64,000 nucleotides of DNA from Dorea_D hominis (lineage in GTDB: Bacteria > Bacillota > Clostridia > Lachnospirales > Lachnospiraceae): positions 181,938 to 245,937 of the forward strand of contig NZ_JACOOY010000004.1 of the NCBI RefSeq assembly GCF_014287705.1. The letters are read 5' to 3'. Positions within the stretch are counted from its first letter, which is position 1, and each line of letters opens with the position of its first letter. Of this stretch, positions 44,134 to 52,614 are shown one piece after another. The position numbers were made by a program, and so were the translations under genes. Below the pieces are notes generated by a model that saw only the letters and a program-made list of their open reading frames with translations, made no database searches and had not been told where the DNA came from.

Positions 44134-45294
44134 ATGGATTTTTTCACACTTACAGATATAAAATTAAAGAATTTGTCGGACGTGTACTCATTTATTTACC
44201 AGCATCCGTCCTGCCCGAAGCAGATGATCGCAAATGAGCTTGGCATCAGCCTGCCAACGGTATCACAGCATCTGAATACACTTCTGGATGCTTCTCTTAT
44301 TAAGACATGCGGAAGGCTGGATTCCACGGTCGGACGCCGTGCGGTTGCCTATCAGGTAGAAGCGCTTGCGCGTATTGCGATCGGGATCGAACTGCTGCCG
44401 CACCGGGCGACGATTGTTGCACTTAATTTATATGGAAAGGTGATTGCACGCGAGAAGATTTCTCTGGATTTTGCACCGACAGATGATTATTTCATTTCTC
44501 TGAAGGATACCGTGCGGAACTTTATGAATACCAATCACTACAAAGAAGACACGGTGCTTGGCATTGGGCTTGGTGTACAGGGACTGATTTCCCCGGACGG
44601 GAAAAGCTTTACTTACGGCGAAATTTTGAACAGTACCGGGTTACGTCTGGATACTTTTGCAAATGCATTCCGTTTCCCATGTAAGCTGATCCATGATGCG
44701 GAATGTGCCTGCTACAGCGAGCTGTGGGAGCAGCGCGACCTGAGCGATGCCATCTACATTTCTCTTGGGCAGCATCTGGGCGGCGCCGTGCTGATTGACG
44801 GAAAACTGCAGGTTGGCGCCACAGGAAAAAGTGGTACTTTCGAGCATATGACACTCGTTCCGGATGGACTTACCTGTTACTGTGGCAAGAAAGGCTGCGC
44901 CGAATGTTACTGTTCCGGACATGCTCTGTTAGGCTCCGATGCCGACGACATTCACCAGGAACTGGATAACTTTTTTGAGAAAAAAGCAGCCGGGGATACC
45001 GACTGCCTGACTCGTCTGGATCATTATCTCTCCGACGTTGCCGTGCTGATCAACAACCTGCATATGGTACTGGAAACGCCGGTGATTCTGGGCGGACACA
45101 TTGCATCTTATTTCACCGATGAAGACCTTGACCTGATCCGCAAAAAGGTAGCCGCACGCTCCACATTTGACAGCAATGTTACTTACATTCTCTCCGGCAA
45201 ATGCAAAAAAGACGCCGTCGCAATCGGCGCTGCTGTTCCATATATTCAGAGTTTCACCGAGCAGTTTGTCGCTCATTTGAGGCAGGATATTTAA
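44134..45294 (+). CDS. ROK-family transcriptional regulator
   Basis: 386 residues. An N-terminal winged helix (about 15-75, CPKQMIANELGISLPTVSQHLN) is joined to a ROK sugar-kinase-like domain. The zinc-binding motif CYCGKKGCAECYCS lies near 249-262. The kinase-type GHxGGAVL/E-H signature appears as GQHLGGAVL and FEHMTL, typical of regulators such as XylR and NagC. It likely binds a sugar effector and represses the divergent dehydrogenase. A terminator follows. Confidence 0.9.
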   Translation: MDFFTLTDIKLKNLSDVYSFIYQHPSCPKQMIANELGISLPTVSQHLNTLLDASLIKTCGRLDSTVGRRAVAYQVEALARIAIGIELLPHRATIVALNLYGKVIAREKISLDFAPTDDYFISLKDTVRNFMNTNHYKEDTVLGIGLGVQGLISPDGKSFTYGEILNSTGLRLDTFANAFRFPCKLIHDAECACYSELWEQRDLSDAIYISLGQHLGGAVLIDGKLQVGATGKSGTFEHMTLVPDGLTCYCGKKGCAECYCSGHALLGSDADDIHQELDNFFEKKAAGDTDCLTRLDHYLSDVAVLINNLHMVLETPVILGGHIASYFTDEDLDLIRKKVAARSTFDSNVTYILSGKCKKDAVAIGAAVPYIQSFTEQFVAHLRQDI

Positions 45295-45341
45295 GTGGAC
45301 TCCCGATAGACGGTTAGTCCGCATACTTATGATTACAAAAG

Positions 45342-45378
45342 TAACCGCTTAGTTTGTCAGACTGGGGCGGTTATTTTT
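45342..45378 (+). terminator. Terminator of the ROK regulator gene
   Basis: TAACCGC (45342-45348) pairs with GCGGTTA (45367-45373), followed by TTTTT. It sits about 50 bases after the stop codon. Confidence 0.7.
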
Positions 45379-45450
45379 GTGGTTTATGATTATCCTTGCC
45401 GAATGTGTATCCAGCACAAAAGCAGGTGATGCCAAAGCTCACAACTGCAA

Positions 45451-45588
45451 CTATTTTATATGATTAACTATATACAGCAAAAACGGCGTTAAATATCCAA
45501 GAAGCATGAAAGCTCCCCCTCCTATGAAGAATCCGATTCCTCCTGTTATAAGTGCTATACAAAAAAGTATTAATCCCGGTTTTAACAT
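45451..45588 (-). CDS. Tiny glycine-rich membrane peptide 1
   Basis: 45 residues: MLKPGLILFCIALITGG, then IGFFIGGGAFMLLGYLTPF, ending YIVNHIK. GGAGG stands nine bases before the ATG. Two hydrophobic Gly-rich helices and a basic tail give it the look of a membrane-active peptide or small holin-like protein. Its end resembles that of peptide 2 (YLGNHLK), so the two seem paralogous. It is too short for automated calling. Function is unknown; a bacteriocin or toxin role is speculation. Confidence 0.55.
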   Translation of the reverse strand: MLKPGLILFCIALITGGIGFFIGGGAFMLLGYLTPFLLYIVNHIK

Positions 45589-45668
45589 ATACACGTACCT
45601 CCGATTCTTCTTCATACCTTAGTTTCCCCAGCGCATACTCCGCTTATAACCTCTACATATATAGTAAC

Positions 45669-45720
45669 CACAAAACTTCCCATTTTGTGACATAAAATGG
45701 GAAGTTTTGTGATTTTTGTG
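45669..45720. repeat. 18-bp perfect hairpin between the two small peptide genes
   Basis: CACAAAACTTCCCATTTT (45669-45686) and AAAATGGGAAGTTTTGTG (45694-45711) are exact reverse complements with a seven-base loop. A T-run follows only on the plus strand. On the minus strand, where the genes are read, it would act as an mRNA stability or attenuation element between peptide 2 and peptide 1. Confidence 0.65.
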
Positions 45721-45828
45721 CATTTTATATAATTATGGAAATGTGCTGTTTCTTGCCAGGTTAATCCCAGCAAGGATCAAAAGCACTGCTAACGTGATAA
45801 CCAATTAAATTATAAATATAGCACATTT

Positions 45829-45993
45829 TTATTTCAGATGATTTCCCAAATACACAATTGACGGTGCCAAGAAACCAATAATTGCGCCTCCCATCAATGC
45901 TGCATCTGTTAATTCTCCACCCGGGAGTCCTACTACAAGCATTCCAATACCAGCAGTAAAAATCGATACCACTAGCAATAACCATCCTTTCAT
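45829..45993 (-). CDS. Tiny glycine-rich membrane peptide 2
   Basis: 54 residues: MKGWLLLVVSIFTAGIGMLV, then VGLPGGELTDAALMGGAI, ending FLAPSIVYLGNHLK. GAGGTGA lies five bases before the ATG. It has two hydrophobic stretches and follows the secreted 284-residue gene by 13 bases, so they are co-transcribed. It shares the final NHxK motif and general pattern with peptide 1. An overlapping frame at 45761-45985 has no support. Function unknown. Confidence 0.55.
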   Translation of the reverse strand: MKGWLLLVVSIFTAGIGMLVVGLPGGELTDAALMGGAIIGFLAPSIVYLGNHLK

Positions 45994-46006
45994 TTTCTTC
46001 ACCTCT

Positions 46007-46861
46007 TTATTTTTGAACTACCTTTTTATATGCTTCATCTCCACTTCTGCATACCAATTTCGGAGCAAAACTAATTGACGCACCTCCTCCGAACGATACT
46101 GACGGAGTTGGCGCAGCTGATACAACTATATGACCATAATTTGACGCAATACCTACCTGTGTTACCTTTTTTCCAATACTCCATGATGTTGTAATGCTGC
46201 CAGCCATAGCTACATTTTTATATCTTTTTTTATCTGTATCCCAGTTTTTTCCCATTGTAATTCGTGTAAATACACCTCTTCCAGCATCTTTAGTTTTTAC
46301 AATTGCATTCTGAGAAGTTACCCCCTGGTCTTTATGTCCGTATTTATAATATTTAACCGTAGCACTTGAAGAATCCTTTGTAAAATTTTCACTGGTTGTC
46401 GTAGCCGCAATATCTGTTACTAATGCCGCTGGTTCCTTGCTCCATGACCATGTCATTTTTGTTTTTAAATCCGTTTGATCTTTTTTAGGTGTAAATTTTA
46501 AACAGCTTATCGTATACGTCACTTTTCCATAGTGTTCTTTTCCTTTCAATGGTTTTTTCAGTGCTATAATATCCGCTTCTGTAAACCCATTATTTTTCAA
46601 TTCAACATTTGATGCTTTTTGAGCCGCTTTAAGCATATCGTATTCTGATACTTCTCTTGTATATGTATTTGCAGCAGCTTTAGCCGCGCTAAATACAATA
46701 TCTTCATCAGATTCATTGTCACATATTTCGTTATCGTTTTCAAGCACTTCTTGATTATCTGATTCCTGTGCATATACCGTTGTGGAATTTACAGATGCTC
46801 CAAACACTAATGCCCCTGTCAATACGCCAATTAATGCTAACGATACAATTCTTTTCTTCAT
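46007..46861 (-). CDS. Secreted protein of unknown function
   Basis: 284 residues. A clear signal peptide (about 1-32: MKKRIVSLALIGVLTGALVF and on to VYAQES) is followed by an acidic pro-like segment (about 33-55, EVLENDNEICDNESDED). The mature part is rich in Thr, Ser and Lys with beta-strand character (TTSWSIGKKVTQVGIASNYG, SVSFGGGASISFAPKLVC). Only two Cys occur in the mature folded region. I recognise no domain. It is divergent from the BlaI/BlaR1 pair and heads the operon with the two small membrane peptides. Confidence 0.8.
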   Translation of the reverse strand: MKKRIVSLALIGVLTGALVFGASVNSTTVYAQESDNQEVLENDNEICDNESDEDIVFSAAKAAANTYTREVSEYDMLKAAQKASNVELKNNGFTEADIIALKKPLKGKEHYGKVTYTISCLKFTPKKDQTDLKTKMTWSWSKEPAALVTDIAATTTSENFTKDSSSATVKYYKYGHKDQGVTSQNAIVKTKDAGRGVFTRITMGKNWDTDKKRYKNVAMAGSITTSWSIGKKVTQVGIASNYGHIVVSAAPTPSVSFGGGASISFAPKLVCRSGDEAYKKVVQK

Positions 46862-46911
46862 AACATTTTCTCCTTTTGTCTTTATTTTTCGGATTCGTTT
46901 TTGTTTTGTTT

Positions 46912-46941
46912 ACAGTATCATTATTTTTTTTAATTTGTCAA
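46912..46941 (-). promoter_or_regulatory. Promoter of the secreted-protein operon with a possible BlaI half site
   Basis: Minus strand: -35 TTGACA (46936-46941), 18-base spacer, -10 TACTGT (46912-46917). The -10 overlaps TACTGTAAA; TGTA/TACA elements are typical of BlaI/MecI/CopY operators. The regulatory link is inference. Confidence 0.55.
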
Positions 46942-46978
46942 TAAATTATTATTTTATATTTTTATTACTTTTTACCTA

Positions 46979-47007
46979 TAGACTTAATTTCTCTTTTGCG
47001 TTATAGT
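46979..47007 (+). promoter_or_regulatory. Promoter of the BlaI-BlaR1-like operon
   Basis: -35 TAGACT (46979-46984), 17-base spacer, -10 TATAGT (47002-47007), 30 bases before the first start codon, which has AGGAGG. It lies back to back with the promoter of the secreted-protein gene. Confidence 0.55.
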
Positions 47008-47036
47008 ATGAACAGGCAACAACTTAGGAGGACGAC

Positions 47037-47432
47037 ATGATGAAAAAATTTAAAAAGCAAAAGCTTACTAAAAAGCAACTGGAAATCATGAAGATCTTAT
47101 GGAACAGTCCAACCCCTATGATTGCCTCTGATATTGAAAAGAGTAATCCTTCTTTGAACATCAATACCATACAGGCTTGTCTGCGGGCACTGATGAAAGC
47201 AGAATATATCAAAGTCGCAGATATTGTATATAGCGGAACCGTATTGACACGAAGCTATACACCATGTGTTTCAAAAGAAGAATATTTCAATGAATCATTC
47301 AGAGACATTGTTGGATCTTCCCCCTTCGCTCTCTTCGCTTCATTGATAGACGCGGAGACGGACGCCGAAGAATTAGAGCAATTAGAACAGTTAATTGCTA
47401 AGAAAAAAGAAGAACTGAAAAAGGAGCAATAA
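47037..47432 (+). CDS. BlaI/MecI-family repressor
   Basis: 131 residues. The winged helix (about 10-75) has LTKKQLEIMKILWNS and NINTIQACLRALMKAEYI, and the C-terminal part (about 85-131) is a helical dimer region with acidic repeats. Family members are cleaved by the partner BlaR1-type protease to release their operators. AGGAGG is five bases before ATG 47037 (or eight before ATG 47040). Only seven bases separate it from the protease gene. Confidence 0.9.
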   Translation: MMKKFKKQKLTKKQLEIMKILWNSPTPMIASDIEKSNPSLNINTIQACLRALMKAEYIKVADIVYSGTVLTRSYTPCVSKEEYFNESFRDIVGSSPFALFASLIDAETDAEELEQLEQLIAKKKEELKKEQ

Positions 47433-47439
47433 GCAATTT

Positions 47440-48555
47440 ATGGAACTTTCTCTCGGACCATTTCTTACTTGTCTGACGACAAGTATGATTTTAACCGTGT
47501 ATTTTTATTATGTTTTATATAGGAAAAAGACATTTTTTGCACAGGGAAAACGCTTTGTATTTATTGGAATCATATTGATTCTTCTGCGCATGGCAGTTCC
47601 CTTGAATTTTCCTTTTACTTACACACTTCGATCAGAACATATTTTGCCAACGTTAATCGGATTTCTATATGATACCACACCATTTCATGGATGGAGTATT
47701 TTAGATATCCTATATCGCATTGTTTTTATTGGTGCTGTTATTCAATTAATCCGGCTATTGATCAGCAAGATAAGATTGAATAACTATATAAAGGGATTTG
47801 AAGTAAAAGACACTGCCGAGTATCATCACTTATATGAACTGGCATCGCACTATACAACTGACAATATCCGCATTGCCGTGCTGCCGGATACTATTTCTCC
47901 GGCTATTACCGGACTTTGCACACCAACATTACTATTACCGGATATTTCTTTTACCGACACAGAACTGGAATATGTTTTCAAACACGAACTCATGCATTAT
48001 AAAAAACATGATCTATGGATCACGTTACTGGTAGATGTCGTCTGCTGTATTCACTGGTGGAATCCATTGATCTATCTTCTAAAAAAAGAGTATACACTCT
48101 TTATGGAAGTTTCCAACGATCAGGCAATCCTGCAGAACAGCAGCCGAAAAGAACATATCCAATATGCCAATTTAATTGTGTCCACTGCAAAGACTGTACA
48201 TTACAGGCAATGTGCACACCATGCATTATCCATGAACTTTGTTGGAAAGAGTCCATCTAATTTGCGAACACGAATCAAATTTATCACAACAGATTTTACT
48301 GATGAAAAACGAAAAAATATATCCCGAATTTTTCAGTCAGCATTTATCACTATATTGTTGATATTTTCTTTTGTATTCGTGACAGAGTTAGTTTTCCCAG
48401 ATCCCGAAGGCGTTATGGCTATCACTTCAGAAAATGCTTACTTCATCCATCCCAAACATTCTTCAAATTATGATTTATATGTAGATGGAAAATATTTAAC
48501 AACTTTAGATCATATCCCTGAGGAAATGACCGATTTTCAGATAAAGGAGCAATAA
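47440..48555 (+). CDS. BlaR1/M56-family membrane metalloprotease without a penicillin-binding domain
   Basis: 371 residues. Several N-terminal transmembrane helices (about 8-28, 38-55, 90-110) lead to the zinc protease site HELMH at 183-187, with CIHWWNPLIYLLKKEYTLFMEV after it. A further helix near 300-320 (TILLIFSFVFVTELVF) is followed by only about 50 extracellular residues (YDLYVDGKYLTTLDHIPEE). Classical BlaR1 is close to 600 residues with a beta-lactam sensor domain, absent here. The signal must therefore be something else. Confidence 0.9.
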   Translation: MELSLGPFLTCLTTSMILTVYFYYVLYRKKTFFAQGKRFVFIGIILILLRMAVPLNFPFTYTLRSEHILPTLIGFLYDTTPFHGWSILDILYRIVFIGAVIQLIRLLISKIRLNNYIKGFEVKDTAEYHHLYELASHYTTDNIRIAVLPDTISPAITGLCTPTLLLPDISFTDTELEYVFKHELMHYKKHDLWITLLVDVVCCIHWWNPLIYLLKKEYTLFMEVSNDQAILQNSSRKEHIQYANLIVSTAKTVHYRQCAHHALSMNFVGKSPSNLRTRIKFITTDFTDEKRKNISRIFQSAFITILLIFSFVFVTELVFPDPEGVMAITSENAYFIHPKHSSNYDLYVDGKYLTTLDHIPEEMTDFQIKEQ

Positions 48556-48559
48556 ATAT

Positions 48560-48805
48560 ATGAAAAAAAGAGTCAAATTAATTCCAGTTTATCTATTAGT
48601 ATTTAGCTTATTTGCACCATGTACTACGCAGGCTTCCACAAATATTACTCATTCCACTTATACGGCAACGCCTCAGAAAATCTCTATCTCTCCAAGACGT
48701 GGTGATGTTATCGAGTGGAGATATAAAACAGTAAATGGTGTTCTGTACAAGCGGAAATACAATAAAACGACTCATAAATGGATTGGCAAGTGGGTTAAGG
48801 CTTAG
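48560..48805 (+). CDS. Small secreted basic protein
   Basis: 81 residues. The signal peptide (about 1-25, LIPVYLLVFSLFAPCTTQAS) is followed by a mature part of about 55 residues with PRRGDVIEWRYKTVNGVLYKRKYN and a Trp/Lys-rich end (WIGKWVKA). Similar 'WRYK...LYKRxYN' proteins occur in Lachnospiraceae, to my knowledge without a function. It starts four bases after the BlaR1-like stop, with AAGGAG upstream, so it belongs to the same operon. Confidence 0.75.
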   Translation: MKKRVKLIPVYLLVFSLFAPCTTQASTNITHSTYTATPQKISISPRRGDVIEWRYKTVNGVLYKRKYNKTTHKWIGKWVKA

Positions 48806-48832
48806 TAACTTCAATTCATCCTATTTTCAAAG

Positions 48833-48868
48833 ACAGCTCCCCGATACACTACTGTACCGGGGAGCTGT
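48833..48868. terminator. Bidirectional terminator between convergent genes
   Basis: ACAGCTCCCCG (48833-48843) pairs with CGGGGAGCTGT (48858-48868); short T-runs or A-runs flank it on both sides. It separates the BlaR1-like operon from the rhodanese gene. Confidence 0.7.
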
Positions 48869-48887
48869 TTAAAATTGCTTATTCATT

Positions 48888-50315
48888 TTATTTACTCATA
48901 CCGCCGTCAAGTACTACGATCTGATTAGTTGCTACTCCGTAACCAAGCATTTTCTGATATGCTTCTGCTACGTCTTCGCCTTGTCCATCTCCGACAAGTA
49001 CGAATACAGAGGTCTTTCCGGCTTTCTGCACTTCTTCTTTCAATGCACTTCCGTCATTTTCTTTTACAGATGCTGACACAGCTCCGTCGATATGACCTGC
49101 ATCGTAATCTGCTTTTACACGAACATCCAGTACGTTACAGATCTTGATCTCTCCTGTCATTGCTGTTGTAAGTTGACTCTTTGTCATAGTCTGCACTGCT
49201 TCTCCTGTTTTCAATGTTCCCATTCCGATAAGATACTGTGGCGCTTCATATGGATTCTTTGCCATGGATGACCATTCCGGATCCATAGACCACTGTCCGC
49301 TTTCCAAGATATAGATGTCATCATTGTTGATTCCCATCAGACTTCTTGCGACTTTTACTCCAATTTGTGCAATTTCGCCACCATAATAGCAGATAAATAC
49401 ATGTTTTTTACCGTTTTCATTGGACAAGCCCACTTTCTTCAGATTCTCTACACATTGATCAGCTGCAAGGTAATCGTATTCATCAGACATCATCGGGGCA
49501 CCAAGTGCGCTGATCACATGTGCTTTTGTATAAGAACCCATGTCCAGTCCGCTCTTATCTATGTTCTGGCGCACGTCGATCAATTCGTATTCGCTGTTAC
49601 CGGATGCCAGTGACGTAAGTACATCTTTCGCTGTAACATACTGATATGCGCTGGATTTTACAGTAACCTGACACTCTTTTTTCTGGTCTTCTCCAGATAC
49701 ACTGATCACTGCTTTTCCTTCTCCTACCGGTGTGATCACACCATTTTCTACAGTTGCAACTGCTTCATCGGAAGACTCCCATGTCAGCTTGTCTGTATCG
49801 ATTCCACTTGCTGTTACTGTCGCTGTATAGCCATCTTTTACATACAATGTCACTTCAGATTTATCAATTTTTAATTCCGGTTTCTCGTCAATCGGCGGTT
49901 TCGGCTCATCCGGTTTTGATGGCTTCTTCACCAGTTTCTTTGTCTTAAATGTCTTTGCCTTACTATATTTGCTGTACTTCTTGCCATTCAGACTGCGTAC
50001 TTTTACAGAATACTTTGTATTTCCTTTCAGATTCTTTAATGTGACCGCTGTCTTTTTGGTTGTCACTTTCTTCCAGCTCTTTTTGCTCTTTGCTTTGTAA
50101 GCAACGCGGTATTTCTTCGCATTTTTTGCTTTCTTCCATTTTACTTTCACGGTTGCTGTCTTCGTGTTGCTGGTGCTCTTGTAGACTTTCACTGTCTTAG
50201 CCTTTACTGCTGCCGGTTTCTTCGCTGCTGCCTCACTGACATTTGGCAATAACATAGACAATGCTACTGCTATCATCAGTCCAAACATCAGCACTCGTTT
50301 TGCTTGATTTTTCAA
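48888..50315 (-). CDS. Secreted protein with Ig-like and tandem rhodanese domains
   Basis: 475 residues. Signal peptide (about 1-30, ending SEAAA). Residues 35-125 are extremely Lys-rich and look like a fibronectin type III fold (ATVKVKWKKAKNAKKYRVAY). A BIG2-type domain (about 150-220) has TWESSDEAVATVENGVITPVGEG. Two rhodanese-like domains follow. The first (about 228-345) keeps the Cys in VFICYYGGE near 309. The second (about 375-475) has LVGDGQG at that place and has lost the Cys. It has no sorting signal; the basic region may hold it to the wall. Substrate unknown. Confidence 0.8.
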   Translation of the reverse strand: MKNQAKRVLMFGLMIAVALSMLLPNVSEAAAKKPAAVKAKTVKVYKSTSNTKTATVKVKWKKAKNAKKYRVAYKAKSKKSWKKVTTKKTAVTLKNLKGNTKYSVKVRSLNGKKYSKYSKAKTFKTKKLVKKPSKPDEPKPPIDEKPELKIDKSEVTLYVKDGYTATVTASGIDTDKLTWESSDEAVATVENGVITPVGEGKAVISVSGEDQKKECQVTVKSSAYQYVTAKDVLTSLASGNSEYELIDVRQNIDKSGLDMGSYTKAHVISALGAPMMSDEYDYLAADQCVENLKKVGLSNENGKKHVFICYYGGEIAQIGVKVARSLMGINNDDIYILESGQWSMDPEWSSMAKNPYEAPQYLIGMGTLKTGEAVQTMTKSQLTTAMTGEIKICNVLDVRVKADYDAGHIDGAVSASVKENDGSALKEEVQKAGKTSVFVLVGDGQGEDVAEAYQKMLGYGVATNQIVVLDGGMSK

Positions 50316-50499
50316 TACTTTTTCCTTCCTTTCCTTCTGGTTATAATGTTATTTTGCGCCAATAGTTCTTAGCTCCATTCTACAGAAGGTGTGGTTGGAA
50401 AACAAATTCGAAATTAATATAAGTATTATAGATAATTTGAATATAAATCACCTTATTAAGAATGGGCATCACACTTTTTGTGCGACAACCCCATCCGTC

Positions 50500-51975
50500 T
50501 TATTTCAGATTTTGCGGATCTCGTCCAAACGCTTTATAATATACAAATTTCTGCTGATTTTGTTTCACATATTCTTTTAACGTTTCAACTACACCGCTCT
50601 CGACATCCATGTCCAATGTCTTTTGAACTGCCACATCATCTTTTCCATATATTTGTTCCAAGTCTTTCCGGTAATAGCCTCCACCTCTTGGACAGATAAT
50701 TTTCTCCACTTTATAGCCATCTTTTGTTTCTTTTAGATATGCAACCGCTCTGTTTCCATCCGCATCTGACTCGTATAATGTCTTACCTGAAGTCACAAAG
50801 CCATACCAGTAAAATGTACCAATTATTTTAACCGTATCACCCTGCTTCTTTATACCTGTAATTTGAATAATCGGAAGCACCAATTCATATTGCTTTTCAG
50901 GCAATGTAGACTCTATATTCTTTCCATGATATACACTTCCTGCATATACTTTTGGATTTTCATAAAAGCAATTAATTAATGCCTGTTTCACTGAATTTTT
51001 ATCCGCTGCATAATATTTTGGATAGTTTTTCTCTTCTGCATCCGGTTCCGTAGCAAAAACAGAAAGTTTATCTTTTGTTATCTTTTTTGTGTTCTGGTTT
51101 TGTCGATATATATACATCTGATACTTTGATGTACCGGCATTCTTTTTCAATACCAGGCAAGAGTTCTGTATTCCCCCATTTTTTACTTTCGTTCTCAAAC
51201 ATTTTTCACTGTAAATCTTTCCTTCAAATATTTTTTCTGCATTTGAAAATTGCTCCCAGGTTGTTTTATATCTTTGTGATTTCTTTCTTTGTTTTTCCAG
51301 ATTTTTTGTGACTTTTTTTGTCTCGACCGGCGACAGCGAAGAAATTTCCTTCTTCTTTAAATTTCTCTTACACATACCAAGATCATAGCGATAATATTTT
51401 CCATATGGTTTCCCTTCTTGGCAATTGTAAATATACAAATTATCTCCATCAACAATAAATCTTGTCTTTAATGTCTCTGTACCGAAGAAATTACTTTGAA
51501 TTTTATCAAGATCTATCGTCCCTTCTACCTGTCCTCTCTCCTGATCATAAATAACGACGCCAAATGTCCCTGCAAAAATAATTCTTTCTTCCGTATCTTC
51601 CAGAAGTTCCGGTGCGTAAGCAGTATCTACTTTCACATGATAGTCCGTCATCTTCTGCACTACATGCTGACTGTCTTTATCCACTTTCCAGAAATTTGCA
51701 AGAACCTCCATCATTTTTCCACCATTCATCCTGTCAATGGCTCCTAAAATTCCGACTGCAAGCACCAAAAATGCTGCCGCTTTTAGAAAAAACTTCCTGT
51801 AATATCCTTTTTTCTTTGTTCTTTTCCTATTTTCCGATTTTATCATCCGTCCCACTATTGGTTCATCTATCTGTTTTTCTATTTTATTCCATATATCTTC
51901 CTGCACCTGCGCTGAAGGCTCTAACAGCAAAAATGCTTTTTTTATCTGATTCTTATTCACCTGCCCATGCTTCAT
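50500..51975 (-). CDS. Membrane anti-sigma-type protein paired with the ECF sigma factor
   Basis: 491 residues. A short cytoplasmic head (about 1-55, VNKNQIKKAFLLLEPS, VQEDIWNKIEKQ) is followed by one transmembrane helix near 63-82 (AAAFLVLAVGILGAI) and a large extracellular domain. That domain is rich in Lys, Tyr and beta-type segments (ERIIFAGTFGVVIYD, DNLYIYNCQEG). I recognise no family for it. The ATG overlaps the sigma stop (ATGA), the typical coupling of sigma and anti-sigma genes; the anti-sigma role is inferred from context and topology. Confidence 0.7.
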   Translation of the reverse strand: MKHGQVNKNQIKKAFLLLEPSAQVQEDIWNKIEKQIDEPIVGRMIKSENRKRTKKKGYYRKFFLKAAAFLVLAVGILGAIDRMNGGKMMEVLANFWKVDKDSQHVVQKMTDYHVKVDTAYAPELLEDTEERIIFAGTFGVVIYDQERGQVEGTIDLDKIQSNFFGTETLKTRFIVDGDNLYIYNCQEGKPYGKYYRYDLGMCKRNLKKKEISSLSPVETKKVTKNLEKQRKKSQRYKTTWEQFSNAEKIFEGKIYSEKCLRTKVKNGGIQNSCLVLKKNAGTSKYQMYIYRQNQNTKKITKDKLSVFATEPDAEEKNYPKYYAADKNSVKQALINCFYENPKVYAGSVYHGKNIESTLPEKQYELVLPIIQITGIKKQGDTVKIIGTFYWYGFVTSGKTLYESDADGNRAVAYLKETKDGYKVEKIICPRGGGYYRKDLEQIYGKDDVAVQKTLDMDVESGVVETLKEYVKQNQQKFVYYKAFGRDPQNLK

Positions 51976-52463
51976 ATTTCTTCCTCCTTTCTCGTTTCTA
52001 ACATCATTTTTAACTGTTTTCTTGCTGCTGATAATCTGGATTGTATCGTGCTTTCTTTTATTCCGGTCATAGCACTGATTTCCTTTACTGAATATTCTTC
52101 ATAGTAATAAAAATACAATACTTCCCTATACTTTTCCGGAAGCTTTTGAACCTTTTCCAACAAGCAATATTCTTCTTTTTGTTCCTGTGGAATTTGTTGC
52201 AAATCCGGCTCGCGATCTGCTCTTCTTTTAAACCAACCACTCTTTAATATATCCAGGCATGTATGTTTTGTTGTACGAAGAAGCCACGCACGAATGTGTA
52301 CTTCATTTGCAAATACCGGCTCCTTCTCCCACATTTTCAAAAATATATCCTGAACCGCATCCCCTGCATCACTCTCATTTTTCAGGTACAACATACACAA
52401 CCGATATACCATGCCATTATATTCTTCATACATACGATAGAATTTGTCTTTCGTCCATTCCAA
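51972..52463 (-). CDS. ECF-family RNA polymerase sigma factor
   Basis: 163 residues. Region 2 (about 10-80) has YRLCMLYLKNESDAGDAVQDIFLKMWE; region 4 (about 105-155) has LPEKYREVLYFYYYEEYSVKEI and ESTIQSRLSAARKQL. The start is a TTG at 52463 with AAGGAGGTG eight bases upstream. A CGTATA sequence about 37 bases upstream could be an ECF-type -10, which would mean autoregulation; this is tentative. Confidence 0.92.
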   Translation of the reverse strand: MEWTKDKFYRMYEEYNGMVYRLCMLYLKNESDAGDAVQDIFLKMWEKEPVFANEVHIRAWLLRTTKHTCLDILKSGWFKRRADREPDLQQIPQEQKEEYCLLEKVQKLPEKYREVLYFYYYEEYSVKEISAMTGIKESTIQSRLSAARKQLKMMLETRKEEEI

Positions 52464-52563
52464 TATCTTTCCACCTCCTTTTTGTTTTCACTTTATATAC
52501 GAATGAGAGGGACGGAATATCCAAAAATTATATAGTTTTGGCTTCTCATATATAAAAGAAGCT

Positions 52564-52597
52564 GTAAAAAAACCGCCTATGGTTTTCCATAAGCGGT
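52564..52597 (-). terminator. Terminator of the sugar isomerase gene
   Basis: On the minus strand ACCGCTTATGG pairs with CCATAGGCGGT around a four-base loop and is followed by seven T. It closes the carbohydrate locus. Confidence 0.85.
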
Positions 52598-52614
52598 GTC
52601 TGTCCTATTTTTTA

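Noticed and set aside
45761..45985. 74-codon minus-strand ORF overlapping micro-peptide 2
   Set aside because: It is a shifted reading of the glycine-rich peptide gene and has no ribosome site.
47440..48555. Beta-lactam resistance sensor (true BlaR1)
   Set aside because: The penicillin-binding sensor domain is absent and no beta-lactamase gene is near, so a resistance role is not supported.
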